This document shows, piece by piece, positions 6,202 to 14,046 of a stretch of DNA of 19,657 nt; position 1 is the first letter of the stretch; each line of letters begins with the position of its first letter. The notes beneath the pieces were generated by a model, which saw only the letters and a program-made list of their open reading frames with translations, had not been told where the DNA came from and made no database searches. The stretch comes from Haloarculaceae archaeon (GTDB taxonomy: Archaea; Halobacteriota; Halobacteria; Halobacteriales; Haloarculaceae), in assembly GCA_028274885.1 (NCBI GenBank), contig JAQCMX010000206.1, positions 1 to 19,657 on the forward strand, written 5' to 3'. Both the position numbers and the translations under genes were made by a program.

Positions 6202-7107
6202 TTAGTCGTCAGTCGTCGGTTCGACAATCCCCTCGACGGTTTCCAGTTCCAGGCCGCCACCGATGGTTCGGTTGGGGTACGGGATATTGATGTCTTCCTC
6301 GTCGAAGCGTTGCTTGACGGTCTGGACGTACTCGCCACGGATCTGCACGAAGTCCGCACGGTTCGGGTCAGAGATCCAGACGCGTGACTGTAACCCCACC
6401 GAGGAGTCACCGAGTTCGATCAACCGAACTGACGGCGCCGGATCCTCGAGGATGTCCTCGTGATTTTCGGCCGCCTCAAGGATGATATCGGTCGCCCGCT
6501 CGATATCGTCGTCGTAGCCGATCCCGAAGACAAACTTTACTCGGAGTCTGTCGCCGTCGACGGGGTTTTTGATTACGCCGCTCATGAGTTGGCCGTTTGG
6601 GACTGTCAGTAGTTCGTTGTCGAACGTCCGGACACGCGTAACCCGGAGGCTAATGTCCTCGACGGAGCCAGCGTTGTCGCCCCACTCGATCCAGTCGCCG
6701 ATACGAAATGGCTTGTCGGTGAAGATAAAAATGCCCGCGACAAAGTTACGGATGACGTCCTGTAATGCAAAACCAATCGCCAGCGTCGCGGCGGCGGCGA
6801 TTGTGGCGAGCGACTGCAGGAAGCTTCCGAAACCTGCCAGTCCAAAGGCCACAGAGATTGCGACAAAGAGGATGCCGAAGTTGAGCAGTTTCTTCAGCGG
6901 CCGGCGGGCGTGGGCGTCGAGTCCACGTGCTGTTGCCACCCGATTGAACAGTGGCGTAAGGAGGATTCGGCCCGCGATAGAGAGGGCGATGAAACTGCCC
7001 AGAAAGATCGCAATGTCGGCCGCCGCGCCCGCGTACGGAACGCCGATATCGTCCAGTTGGTCCGTGACTGGCCCGGTCTGGCCCGGTATCATAAAACTGA
7101 TGATCAC
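6202..7107 (-). CDS. MscS-family mechanosensitive channel
   Basis: A 301-aa small-conductance mechanosensitive channel protein that relieves turgor on osmotic downshift. It has three hydrophobic segments: about 25-48, 70-92 and the pore-lining helix about 95-120 (AAAATLAIGFALQDVIRNF, the Gly/Ala-packed TM3 followed by the NxxxG kink region). The MscS beta domain follows (PFRIGDWIEWGDNAGSVEDI, then TRVRTFDNELLTVPN) with the alpha/beta C-terminal domain (FGIGYDDDIERA). The length is close to the E. coli channel. The GTG start at 7107 overlaps the TGA of the upstream CRM-domain gene (GTGA), indicating translational coupling; an ATG at 7092 is an alternative start. The 3' end faces SRP RNA 137 bp away. 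Confidence 0.93.
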   Translation of the reverse strand: MIISFMIPGQTGPVTDQLDDIGVPYAGAAADIAIFLGSFIALSIAGRILLTPLFNRVATARGLDAHARRPLKKLLNFGILFVAISVAFGLAGFGSFLQSLATIAAAATLAIGFALQDVIRNFVAGIFIFTDKPFRIGDWIEWGDNAGSVEDISLRVTRVRTFDNELLTVPNGQLMSGVIKNPVDGDRLRVKFVFGIGYDDDIERATDIILEAAENHEDILEDPAPSVRLIELGDSSVGLQSRVWISDPNRADFVQIRGEYVQTVKQRFDEEDINIPYPNRTIGGGLELETVEGIVEPTTDD

Positions 7108-7352
7108 CGTTCGATCACTGCGGTGTGTCCCCGCGTCTCGACCACCGTCGCGCCCACGGAACCGGCCAACTCGACGGCGAGTGTCTCCGTGTCGCGTTTG
7201 CCCCGTGCCGCCCGGAGGAACTTGACCTTTACGAGAGTTCTGTCCGCGAGTTGGTCGGCCAGTTCCTCGGCCACCGCCTCGATTCCGTTTTTGCCGACCC
7301 AGACGGTCACATCCAGGTTGTGGATCCGTTCGTCACGATTTTGCCCGGTCAT
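7104..7352 (-). CDS. YhbY/CRM-domain RNA-binding protein
   Basis: An 82-aa protein consisting essentially of one CRM (YhbY) domain, a small alpha/beta RNA-binding fold associated with ribosome assembly. The GxxG loop is visible as GKNG (residues 18-21), followed by the helix GIEAVAEELADQLADRTLVKVKF and a C-terminal strand pattern ending VETRGHTAVIER. The start at 7352 is preceded by an AT-rich box, gtttttaatac on the minus strand (7378-7388), 26-36 bp upstream, so the mRNA is nearly leaderless. The same frame stays open further upstream, but that part crosses the promoter. It is followed directly by the MscS gene with a 4-bp overlap. Confidence 0.88.
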   Translation of the reverse strand: MTGQNRDERIHNLDVTVWVGKNGIEAVAEELADQLADRTLVKVKFLRAARGKRDTETLAVELAGSVGATVVETRGHTAVIER

Positions 7353-7377
7353 CTCTTCGCTGTTCGGTCGTCTGTGT

Positions 7378-7388
7378 ATTAAAAACGC
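7378..7388 (-). promoter_or_regulatory. TATA box of the CRM protein-MscS operon
   Basis: On the minus strand the sequence reads gtttttaatac, 26-36 bp upstream of the ATG at 7352, as expected for a short-leader archaeal mRNA. Confidence 0.5.
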
Positions 7389-7516
7389 TGCTGTGGTGCC
7401 CGGTCGAAGCATTTCATACTGACTGCTGGGAGTCTTTCCGCCACACTGGTACAACTGTGCTGTGTCAGAACACGCGACACCGCCGAAATTAGTCACAGCC
7501 CCTGTGAGACGGTTTC

Positions 7517-7600
7517 TCATACGGTCGGTTGTAACGGTTTACCGGTACTTCACCGAGCGTTCCGGCGAATTCCGGAACTGACGTACAACCGACCGTATCA
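7517..7600. repeat. 84-bp palindromic repeat, copy 2
   Basis: Same length and structure as 4137-4220, differing at five positions. The outer arms are almost perfect inverted complements (left ATACGGTCGGTTGTAA, right one mismatch), and the inner stem gttccgg/ccggaac is identical. It lies 46 bp past the stop of the thioredoxin-reductase-like gene and upstream of the CRM-MscS operon. Both copies therefore stand at the 3' side of a minus-strand gene in the same orientation. Confidence 0.85.
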
Positions 7601-7646
7601 CGACCGACCATTTCCCGAAAGACGCGACCCGTGGCCGTTTCCGGTG

Positions 7647-8684
7647 TTAATCGTCCGCGAGATTGGGATCGAGCGCGACGTTTGACTCGTGTTTGCGGGC
7701 ACGTTCCCGGAGCGCATCGGAAATACCGGGTACCTCGTCGGGGTCGACGGATCCGTCGGCCTGGATCGCCTCGGGTGAGCGTGGAAACTCACGGAGGTCG
7801 TAGTGGATTGCGAGACCCGCTTTTGCACCCTGGCCGAGTGCGACAGGCACCTGATTGTGACCCGGGGTTATATCACCCACCGCGAGAACGCCGTCCTCGC
7901 TGGTGCGTCCGTGGTCATCGACGGAGATAGTGCCGTCGTCGTTCAGTTCACAGCCCAGTTGCTCCGCGAGGTCCGTATTGTACTCTGACCCGTAGAGGGC
8001 AAAGCCGCCGCGGTAGGTCCGTCGGGTGCCGTCAGCAAACTCCATCGCTTCGAGCCAGCCGTCGTCACCGTTCTCGACACCGGTCACCTCCTCAGGAACG
8101 ATGTCGATCGGGTGGGCCCTGAGCTGTTTGTCAGTCTCGTCGTCCCAGGCCGGTTTCTCGCCGTCCAGAAGGACATCGACATCGTCGGTGAAATTCAGCA
8201 TGATCATCGCGACGTGGGCCGCACTGTTGTCCGTCCCCATGACGTAGACGGGAGCGTCAACGAACATGTACGCATCACAGTGCAGACAGTAGTGGAGACC
8301 TCTCGCGGTTCGAGGGGCGGGCGGGTCCGGTCGACCGTCACTGAAGCCGGTAGCCAGGACGACCCTTTGGGCGGTCACAGAGATGTCACCGCCGGTAAGA
8401 TGGATCCGATCGTCCTCGGTCCGCTGGGCTTTTGTCACCGTGTCACGCACATACTCCGAACCGTATGCCTGGATCTGTTCGATGCCGGTCTGGAGAAACT
8501 CCATTCCGGCGGTATCTTCGGTCACACCGATGAGGTTGTGCGTATCCTGCATCATCGCCGCGCGCCCGCCGCCTCTGTTTATCATGACGGTACTGTGGCC
8601 GAGTCGGGTCGTGTACAGGGCCGCCGAGAGACCTGCCGGCCCACCGCCGATGACTGCAACGTCGTACTCACTGTTTTCAGTCAT
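7647..8684 (-). CDS. Thioredoxin-reductase-like FAD-dependent oxidoreductase with degenerate NADPH motif
   Basis: A 345-aa flavoprotein. The FAD Rossmann motif is at residues 13-18 (GGGPAG, then LSAALYTTRLG). The redox dithiol is Cys133-LH-Cys136, placed as in low-molecular-weight thioredoxin reductases. The C-terminal FAD motif appears as GVLAVGDITPGHNQVPVALG. The second nucleotide-binding fold reads VYVMGTDNSAAH (146-157), lacking the GGGDSA/GxGxxA form. No HRRxxxR basic motif follows; an acidic LLDGEKPAWDDE stands in its place. NADPH use is therefore doubtful, and a ferredoxin- or other donor-dependent thiol-disulfide role is possible. The start ATG sits in a 226-bp gap shared with the divergent gene at 8911. 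Confidence 0.88.
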   Translation of the reverse strand: MTENSEYDVAVIGGGPAGLSAALYTTRLGHSTVMINRGGGRAAMMQDTHNLIGVTEDTAGMEFLQTGIEQIQAYGSEYVRDTVTKAQRTEDDRIHLTGGDISVTAQRVVLATGFSDGRPDPPAPRTARGLHYCLHCDAYMFVDAPVYVMGTDNSAAHVAMIMLNFTDDVDVLLDGEKPAWDDETDKQLRAHPIDIVPEEVTGVENGDDGWLEAMEFADGTRRTYRGGFALYGSEYNTDLAEQLGCELNDDGTISVDDHGRTSEDGVLAVGDITPGHNQVPVALGQGAKAGLAIHYDLREFPRSPEAIQADGSVDPDEVPGISDALRERARKHESNVALDPNLADD

Positions 8685-8827
8685 TCAAGCTAGTATAGGG
8701 GGCGAAGTTACTTGAAACGCGTGACCGAGGGGGACCTGCGCGTCGATCCGGGGGATATCTCCGGGATCGGATCGGGTGAGATACACCCAAAATGTGCAAG
8801 AGAGAGACAAACATAGTAAAAGAGCAG

Positions 8828-8838
8828 GTCCTATATAG
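8828..8838 (+). promoter_or_regulatory. Possible TATA box for the gene at 8911
   Basis: An AT-rich tcctatatag stretch in the gap between divergent genes. It would start transcription near 8855-8860, leaving a leader of about 50 nt before the ATG at 8911. Confidence 0.35.
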
Positions 8839-8910
8839 ATGGGGTCCGTAACATGAAGTAGTTGCTCGTTGCGAGGGCAGGCCCGACAAACAACCACAGC
8901 ACCCTAAATC

Positions 8911-9495
8911 ATGACCAGCCGCGTATACAGACTTCACTCGACACTGGAACTGCCGCTCGAAGACGTGTACGATTACTTCGACGATCCGGAGCTGCCGGCC
9001 GAAATCGAAAGCATCGATATCACTCGCCGGAACAACACGCTGATAATCAGCGCGGTACCGGCCGACGACAGCATCAGCAAGTACACGCCGACAGCACAGC
9101 TGAAAGCGAGCGTCACGGAGAATCGCGTGTACGAGGAGGATCCCGACGCCGAACCAGGGGGTCCAAACCGCGGCGGCGGCCCGCAGTGGGGGGAGCTCGA
9201 AGAGGAAGAGGAGATCGAATCAGAGCTCGTCGAGTACGCCTGTTTCAAAGGCGACCGGGAGACTGTACTCCAGAACACGGCACTTCAGTACGAGATGTTC
9301 GAGGTTCTCTGTGAGGTTGCCCGGCGTTCTGAGAAAGGGGCGCTCACAGCCGTCGCCGCAACGGCAGAGGACATCAAAGCTGTCAGGATTGTCGACGGCG
9401 AGGAGGTCCCGGCGTCGGTGACCGTCTCGGAGGAGCCGTCGGACGAACAGGGCGAGGGCGGAGTCGACTGGCGGAGCAACGAGTTCATCGGCTAA
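8911..9495 (+). CDS. Conserved haloarchaeal protein of unknown function
   Basis: A 194-aa soluble, very acidic protein. The N-terminal 75 residues (YRLHSTLELPLEDVYDYFDD, then IDITRRNNTLIISAV) look like an alpha/beta domain with a DDP-type helix followed by paired strands. A low-complexity insert of Gly, Pro, Asn and a run of Glu spans about 78-104. A second alpha/beta part (LVEYACFKGDRETVLQNTAL, then MFEVLCEVA) and an acidic tail complete it. It may belong to the haloarchaeal DUF7110 group, but that is from memory and unsure. No catalytic motif is visible. The membrane protein at 9572 follows 76 bp downstream on the same strand. Confidence 0.7.
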   Translation: MTSRVYRLHSTLELPLEDVYDYFDDPELPAEIESIDITRRNNTLIISAVPADDSISKYTPTAQLKASVTENRVYEEDPDAEPGGPNRGGGPQWGELEEEEEIESELVEYACFKGDRETVLQNTALQYEMFEVLCEVARRSEKGALTAVAATAEDIKAVRIVDGEEVPASVTVSEEPSDEQGEGGVDWRSNEFIG

Positions 9496-9571
9496 GTGGC
9501 CCCGGCTGTGTGGCCGACAGAACGAAGACGCCGGGGATAGATTCAGGTAGCTCTGGACAGAAAGTACGACG

Positions 9572-9955
9572 ATGAGCCGCGATGGCTCGGGTCGCCTGTC
9601 GTGGGTGGTGCAAGAACAGCAACTGACGAACACACACGTTGGCCTGTGGGCGGTGATTCTCGTTTCGACGGTGGCCGACATTATCCTCACCCTGGCCGGC
9701 CTGGGGGTCGGGCTCGAGGAGGGGAATCCGGTCGTGTCGGCGGCAGTTGCAACGTTTGGTGCCGCAGCCGGGTTGTATCTCGTCAAGTTTCTCGCGATGC
9801 TGTGGCTCGTTGTCGGATGGGTTACCCTCTCGGAGCGAAACGCGAGCATCTTCCTGGCGCTTTTTGGTACCGTCACGGTTGCGGCCTCGGTACACAACTA
9901 TCTGGTGCTTTTCGATGTGAGCATTCGGCTGGCGGTTGTGGTCACTGGGTTCTGA
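9572..9955 (+). CDS. Small multi-pass membrane protein, DUF5658-like
   Basis: A 127-aa protein with three or four transmembrane segments (about 22-45, 55-70, 70-87, 90-108). The pattern ADIILTLAGLGVGLEEGNPVVSA resembles the DUF5658 signature, where an acidic-Asn-Pro motif follows the first helix. The next helix carries a lysine (YLVKF) within the membrane region, also usual in that group. No function is known. A short gap of 30 bp separates it from the PhoU/RCK protein, so the two may be co-transcribed, though a functional link is unproven. Confidence 0.7.
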   Translation: MSRDGSGRLSWVVQEQQLTNTHVGLWAVILVSTVADIILTLAGLGVGLEEGNPVVSAAVATFGAAAGLYLVKFLAMLWLVVGWVTLSERNASIFLALFGTVTVAASVHNYLVLFDVSIRLAVVVTGF

Positions 9956-9985
9956 ACGTGAGGAGCTATCCGGGGAGGCGACAGA

Positions 9986-11221
9986 GTGAAATCCGAGTCG
10001 AAAGTACCTGAATACATGGATTTCGACGTGGACCCTGACACGCAGACGGTCGAATACGAGCCCGTCGGTGTGAAGGACCTGTTGATCGAAATGAAAGACA
10101 GCTCCGAACTCATCGTCGATCTCGCGTACTCGGCGCTTTTGCACAACAGTGAGGACCTCGCCAGGGAGATCCTCGAACTCGAGATCAAGATGGATATGCT
10201 ACAGATGCAGGCCCGGATGAATCTGCTCATGGCGGGCCGAAGACCCGACGACGCCAGGGGGCTCGCGCCGGTACTGGGGATCGTCGGGGCGACCGAGAAG
10301 ATAAGCGAGGCGGCGGGTGACGTGGCGGGTGTGGTCCTCGGAGAGATGGAGCTCCCGGGCGCGATACGGGCCGCACTACCCGAGGCGATGGAGGTACTGG
10401 CCCGGGCAACGCTCACAGAGCAGTCCTCGTACGCCGGGAGGACCCTGGGGGCTGTCGATCTCGAAACCGAGACTGGCGTTCGCGTCATCGCTCTCCGTGA
10501 CGACGACGAGTGGGTACTCAATCCGGACGCCGAGACGACCGTGGATGCTGGGGACGTGTTGTTGCTTCGCGGCGCCGAGGGCAGTGTCAGTGACGTCTAC
10601 GAGCAGATGACCGGAAAGCAGTACCAGTTCCCGGCGGAGCCAGACTCGGAGATATCGGATCTCTCCAGGGCTGTCGACACGATTGTACTTATGAAAAACG
10701 TCAGTGAACTCTCCGTCGACCTGGCCTACGCCAGCGTCCTCTCCGACGACACGGAGCTTGCAGAGGAAGTCCACTCCCTGGAGGTCGAGGTCGATGCGCT
10801 GCAGGAACGACTCGAAGCGTGGGCGCTGCGGGCTGCGGGCGAGATGGACGATCCGGTTCGGTTGCGCGGGCTGCTCCGTCTTGCAAGCGGCGCGGAGACG
10901 ATAAGCGACGCTGCGTTGGAGATCACCGAGGGGATTTTACGGGACATCGAAACACACCCCGTCATCTCGGAGTCCGTCCGCGAGAGCGACGTTGCAGTCC
11001 GGCGGGTCCGTGTCGCTGCCGAGAGTCGACTCGCTGGTTCCGACGTGGGAGCGGTGCTGGAGGAGTATCCCGGGAGTACGATCATCGCAATCCATCGTCC
11101 CACCGACGAATGGCTCTTTTACCCGGAGGACAGCATACCGATCGTGGAGGGGGACGTTCTCATCCTCCGGGGGACCTGGAACGCAACACAGGAACTCCAT
11201 GAGGCGTTGCAAAGTGCCTGA
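9986..11221 (+). CDS. Tandem PhoU-RCK_C regulator of an ion transporter
   Basis: A 411-aa cytoplasmic protein made of two copies of the same two-domain unit: PhoU-like helical bundle (about 28-120) then RCK_C/TrkA_C domain (about 140-215), repeated at about 228-320 and 335-410. The copies align visibly: MKDSSELIVDLAYSALL with MKNVSELSVDLAYASVL, ATEKISEAAGDV with GAETISDAALEI, and VIALRDDDEWVLNPD with IIAIHRPTDEWLFYPE. RCK_C domains bind ligands such as c-di-AMP or nucleotides in transporter regulators, and PhoU bundles dock on membrane partners. The GTG start at 9986 has a purine-rich ggggagg about 8 nt upstream; ATG 10016 is an alternative. It converges with the MgtE-like pair, 8 bp between stops. 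Confidence 0.88.
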   Translation: MKSESKVPEYMDFDVDPDTQTVEYEPVGVKDLLIEMKDSSELIVDLAYSALLHNSEDLAREILELEIKMDMLQMQARMNLLMAGRRPDDARGLAPVLGIVGATEKISEAAGDVAGVVLGEMELPGAIRAALPEAMEVLARATLTEQSSYAGRTLGAVDLETETGVRVIALRDDDEWVLNPDAETTVDAGDVLLLRGAEGSVSDVYEQMTGKQYQFPAEPDSEISDLSRAVDTIVLMKNVSELSVDLAYASVLSDDTELAEEVHSLEVEVDALQERLEAWALRAAGEMDDPVRLRGLLRLASGAETISDAALEITEGILRDIETHPVISESVRESDVAVRRVRVAAESRLAGSDVGAVLEEYPGSTIIAIHRPTDEWLFYPEDSIPIVEGDVLILRGTWNATQELHEALQSA

Positions 11222-11229
11222 TCCGAGGG

Positions 11230-11811
11230 TTAGAACTCGAGAACGAGCGTAGCGACGCCGATGAAAATGAGCATCCCGAACACGTCAACCACGTTCGTTA
11301 CGATCGGAATGGTGGTATCGTCCGGATCCACACCGAGTCGGTAGGAGAGATACGTGGCGAGGAAACTGCAGACGATTGCGATAAGTGCGAGCGACAGCCC
11401 GCTCAGGACCGAGATAAGGAGTAACTGACCGAGCGTAACCGTCGAGCCGATGAGCAATCCGAATCCGTAGGCACCGATCGCCAGTGTGGTAAAGAGCGTG
11501 AGCGCGAGCGCGAGGATCGCACCGACGTTCGCCCACAACACCCGATCGCGGGGGTCCAACTCCGTGGTGCCCAGATGAAACCGGGTGGAGAGACGCGAAC
11601 TGAGGATCGCTCCGAGATTCCCCCCCATCCCGACCATCGAGGGAACCATCACAGCCAGAATCCGGTACTCGTCAAGTAGTTCCCGGGCCTGCTCGAGCGT
11701 GATCCCAGCCCACAGAACGATACCGCTGAGAACGATCAAAAGCGGGAACATGTTGCGTACGATCCGACGCCAGTTCCACGTTCCCAGTGAACGCTGGCCT
11801 GTACCGCTCAT
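11230..11811 (-). CDS. Half-size MgtE/SLC41 membrane protein, second gene of pair
   Basis: A 193-aa integral membrane protein corresponding to a single MgtE transmembrane domain without the N-terminal and CBS regulatory domains. About five helices are visible (about 20-38, 48-65, 92-118, 122-150, 168-190). Family signatures are the pore-helix region MVPSMVGMGGNLGAILSSRL and the last-helix DPDDTTIPIVTNVVDVFGM, equivalent to the DPD...P..TT..D cation-site motif of MgtE. It should form the pore with the upstream homologue, two halves replacing the fused double-MgtE of SLC41 proteins. Mg2+ or another divalent cation is the likely substrate. The start ATG overlaps the stop of the first gene by 4 bp. 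Confidence 0.88.
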   Translation of the reverse strand: MSGTGQRSLGTWNWRRIVRNMFPLLIVLSGIVLWAGITLEQARELLDEYRILAVMVPSMVGMGGNLGAILSSRLSTRFHLGTTELDPRDRVLWANVGAILALALTLFTTLAIGAYGFGLLIGSTVTLGQLLLISVLSGLSLALIAIVCSFLATYLSYRLGVDPDDTTIPIVTNVVDVFGMLIFIGVATLVLEF

Positions 11812-12380
11812 GTGGCCGTCACCTCGACAAGTGTCACCGCGAGTAACAGAAAGAGCATTCCGAAGACATCACCCAGCGTGGTCACGATAGGTCCAACCAG
11901 ATTGTCCGGATCGTACCCTCGGTTGAAACCCAGGAAGATCAATCCGAGCAGCCCCACAATCATCACCAGGGAGGTCAGGACGCCTGCAACGAACATGATT
12001 GCGACCAGGTGAGAGAGGGGGGCGGGCTGCCAGCCAAGCACCAGCAGGACAGACCACGTGAGAACACCGATGAGAACGGAGATCCCGATTCCGTTGATAA
12101 ACGAGGCGAAGACGGCGTTGAGCAGTCGTTCGTCGCGTCTGAACACCGGATCGATCAACCCCTGGTGGAGGCCACTCGCGATCCGACTGCCGAGGGCCCC
12201 GTAGACGTTCCCACGGGTCGCGAGAAACACCGGCACCATCACGAACAGCCCTGTAAACGTCGTGACGCTCTCGACCATCCCCTCGAGGATAACGCCGGAA
12301 AAAAGCCCACCACCGAGCGCGACGACCAGAACAGGCAGTGCTTGGCGATAGATCCCCCAGACATCACTCAGAAGGGCCAT
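11808..12380 (-). CDS. Half-size MgtE/SLC41 membrane protein, first gene of pair
   Basis: A 190-aa membrane protein homologous to the next gene: one MgtE transmembrane domain with VPVFLATRGNVYGALGSRIA (P..L...GN.YG signature) and YDPDNLVGPIVTTLGDVFGM at the last helix. The arginine before Gly-Asn differs from the Gly in the partner protein, so the two halves are not interchangeable and probably form a heteromer. An ATGA overlap with the downstream gene indicates translational coupling. On the minus strand an AT-rich ggtttaacag lies 25-32 bp upstream of the ATG, giving a leaderless mRNA. The trkA-like gene is divergent, 111 bp away. Confidence 0.88.
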   Translation of the reverse strand: MALLSDVWGIYRQALPVLVVALGGGLFSGVILEGMVESVTTFTGLFVMVPVFLATRGNVYGALGSRIASGLHQGLIDPVFRRDERLLNAVFASFINGIGISVLIGVLTWSVLLVLGWQPAPLSHLVAIMFVAGVLTSLVMIVGLLGLIFLGFNRGYDPDNLVGPIVTTLGDVFGMLFLLLAVTLVEVTAT

Positions 12381-12400
12381 ACCTACGCATCGGCGAGTTT

Positions 12401-12412
12401 TCTGTTAAACCT
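12401..12412 (-). promoter_or_regulatory. TATA box of the split MgtE operon
   Basis: The minus-strand sequence ggtttaacag sits about 25-30 bp upstream of the ATG at 12380, in the 111-bp gap shared with the divergent TrkA-type gene. The two promoters are about 60 bp apart and could be co-regulated. Confidence 0.45.
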
Positions 12413-12491
12413 GTCGAGACGTGTTACTGCCGGATGGAGTGATCCAGACCGAGAGGAAACCGATTAGTGATTCGGACCGATGATAGACGGT

Positions 12492-13829
12492 ATGCGTGTG
12501 GTCATCATCGGTGCCGGACAGGTGGGGACAGCCATCGCTGAGGAGCTGGCGGAGGCACACGATGTCGTCGTACTCGATACAGATCCGGAGCGGGTCGAGG
12601 CCCTGCAGTACGAGTTAGACGTTCTCACGCTGGTTGGGGACGGAACGTCGCTGCCGGATCTGGAGGAAGCCGGCTCCGGCAAAGCGGACCTATTCCTCTC
12701 CTGCACCGACGACGATCGGGCGAATCTCGTCGCCTGCGGGACAGCCAAGACGCTCGGTGAGCCGTTCACGATCGCCCGGACGAAGAGCATCCAGTATCTC
12801 ACGACGTGGGAGCGCGATCAAACGGCGTTTGATGCCGACTTTGTCGTCTGCTCGGATCTGTTGACCGCGGAGAACATTGTCAGGGTGCTGGGGTTGCCAG
12901 CAGCGATCGACGTCGACCCCTTTGCAGGCGGAATCGTCCAGATGGCCGTGTTCGAGATCAGCAATGAGGGGACGATCACCGGCCAGACCATCGCCGAGGC
13001 CGACCGCTTCGAGTCGCTGACCTTCGCGGGACTGCTCCGGGACGGGGAGATGATCATCCCAACCGGAGAGACGACGATTCGGGCAGGTGACCGGACGGTC
13101 GTGATCGGAAGTCCCCAGAGCGTTCAGCAGTTTGCGATCGACCTGTCACTGGAAGATACGCCCGACAGCGCGGACGATATCGTCATCGTCGGCGGCAGCG
13201 AAGTCGGGTACCACACGGCACGATTACTCGAAGAACGGGGACTCAAACCGCAACTCATCGAACACGACCACGATCGCGCCCGCCAGCTTGCCGAGGAGTT
13301 GCCGGAGACGGTCGTGATGGAACACGACCCGACAGACACCGAGTTTCTGTTGCGCAAGCACGTCGACAAGGCTGATACGGTTGTGGTCACACTGAAATCC
13401 GACGAGGAGACGCTTTTGAGTGGGGTACTGGCCAAACGAATCGGGTGCGATCGGGTCGTGACCACCGTCGAGAGCGGCGAGTACGTCACACTGTTCGAGG
13501 AGATAGGCATCGACGTCGCGATCAATCCCAGACAGGTGACCGCCGAAGAGATCCTGCGGTTCAGCTTCACCAGTCCGGCCGAGAATATCAGTGTAGTGAA
13601 ACACAACCAGGCGGAGGTTCTGGAGATAGAACTCGAGGAGGGAAGCGATCTGATCGGACGTCCGATCGAGAAACTCGACGCCGATATCAGCGGTAAGTTC
13701 GTTATCGGAGCGATCGCGCGGGACCGGGAGTACGTGATACCGCGGGGCGACACCGAGTTGCAGGCTGGCGACAACATCGTCGTGTTCGTCGAGACGCCTG
13801 CGGTCAGCGGGTGGACAGAACTCGCGTAA
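12492..13829 (+). CDS. trkA: TrkA-type tandem RCK protein
   Basis: A 445-aa cytoplasmic regulator of potassium uptake channels, with the classical double layout RCK_N-RCK_C-RCK_N-RCK_C. The first Rossmann fold starts MRVVIIGAGQVG with an acidic strand end VVVLDTD. The first RCK_C spans about 135-215. The second Rossmann fold carries VIVGGSEVG (about 226-234, GxGxxG retained as GGSEVG), and the second RCK_C ends GDNIVVFVE. NAD(H) or ATP binding to the N-domains controls a TrkH-type pore. No TrkH/TrkG gene is present in the window, so its partner is either elsewhere or the neighbouring transporter. An ATG at 12480 is possible, but a TATA-like ccgattag centred about 27 bp before 12492 favours the later, family-typical start. 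Confidence 0.92.
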   Translation: MRVVIIGAGQVGTAIAEELAEAHDVVVLDTDPERVEALQYELDVLTLVGDGTSLPDLEEAGSGKADLFLSCTDDDRANLVACGTAKTLGEPFTIARTKSIQYLTTWERDQTAFDADFVVCSDLLTAENIVRVLGLPAAIDVDPFAGGIVQMAVFEISNEGTITGQTIAEADRFESLTFAGLLRDGEMIIPTGETTIRAGDRTVVIGSPQSVQQFAIDLSLEDTPDSADDIVIVGGSEVGYHTARLLEERGLKPQLIEHDHDRARQLAEELPETVVMEHDPTDTEFLLRKHVDKADTVVVTLKSDEETLLSGVLAKRIGCDRVVTTVESGEYVTLFEEIGIDVAINPRQVTAEEILRFSFTSPAENISVVKHNQAEVLEIELEEGSDLIGRPIEKLDADISGKFVIGAIARDREYVIPRGDTELQAGDNIVVFVETPAVSGWTELA

Positions 13830-13846
13830 CCGGCCTGCCCGGTTTT
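13828..13846 (+). terminator. Hairpin terminator after trkA
   Basis: AACCGG-5 nt-CCGGTT, a perfect 6-bp stem overlapping the TAA stop and ending in TTTT. It is well placed to end the trkA transcript. Confidence 0.6.
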
Positions 13847-14010
13847 ACAGCCGAGATTACGGTTCGAATTTAGCTGATCCGGTTATTGATTCTGAGTTAT
13901 ATGTCAAATATGGATAACAGTCGGACACGACCGGGGGTGGACAGTCCCATCACATACGGTCGTGTGCTTTCGCGACACATGCACGACTATAAAATAATTT
14001 TGCACATTCC

Positions 14011-14018
14011 TTATATGT
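14011..14018 (+). promoter_or_regulatory. TATA box of the DUF5802-like gene
   Basis: The sequence ttatatgt is centred about 33 bp before ATG 14047, and a second AT-rich box, ctataaaata, lies at 13988-13997. The nearer box is too close to serve ATG 14032 and supports the start at 14047. Confidence 0.5.
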
Positions 14019-14046
14019 GTGAGTTCATAACATGGTATCGTACCGC

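Noticed and set aside
13124..13777. 217-codon minus-strand frame inside trkA
   Set aside because: It is a serine/arginine-rich shadow of the trkA coding strand with no independent promoter or acidic bias.
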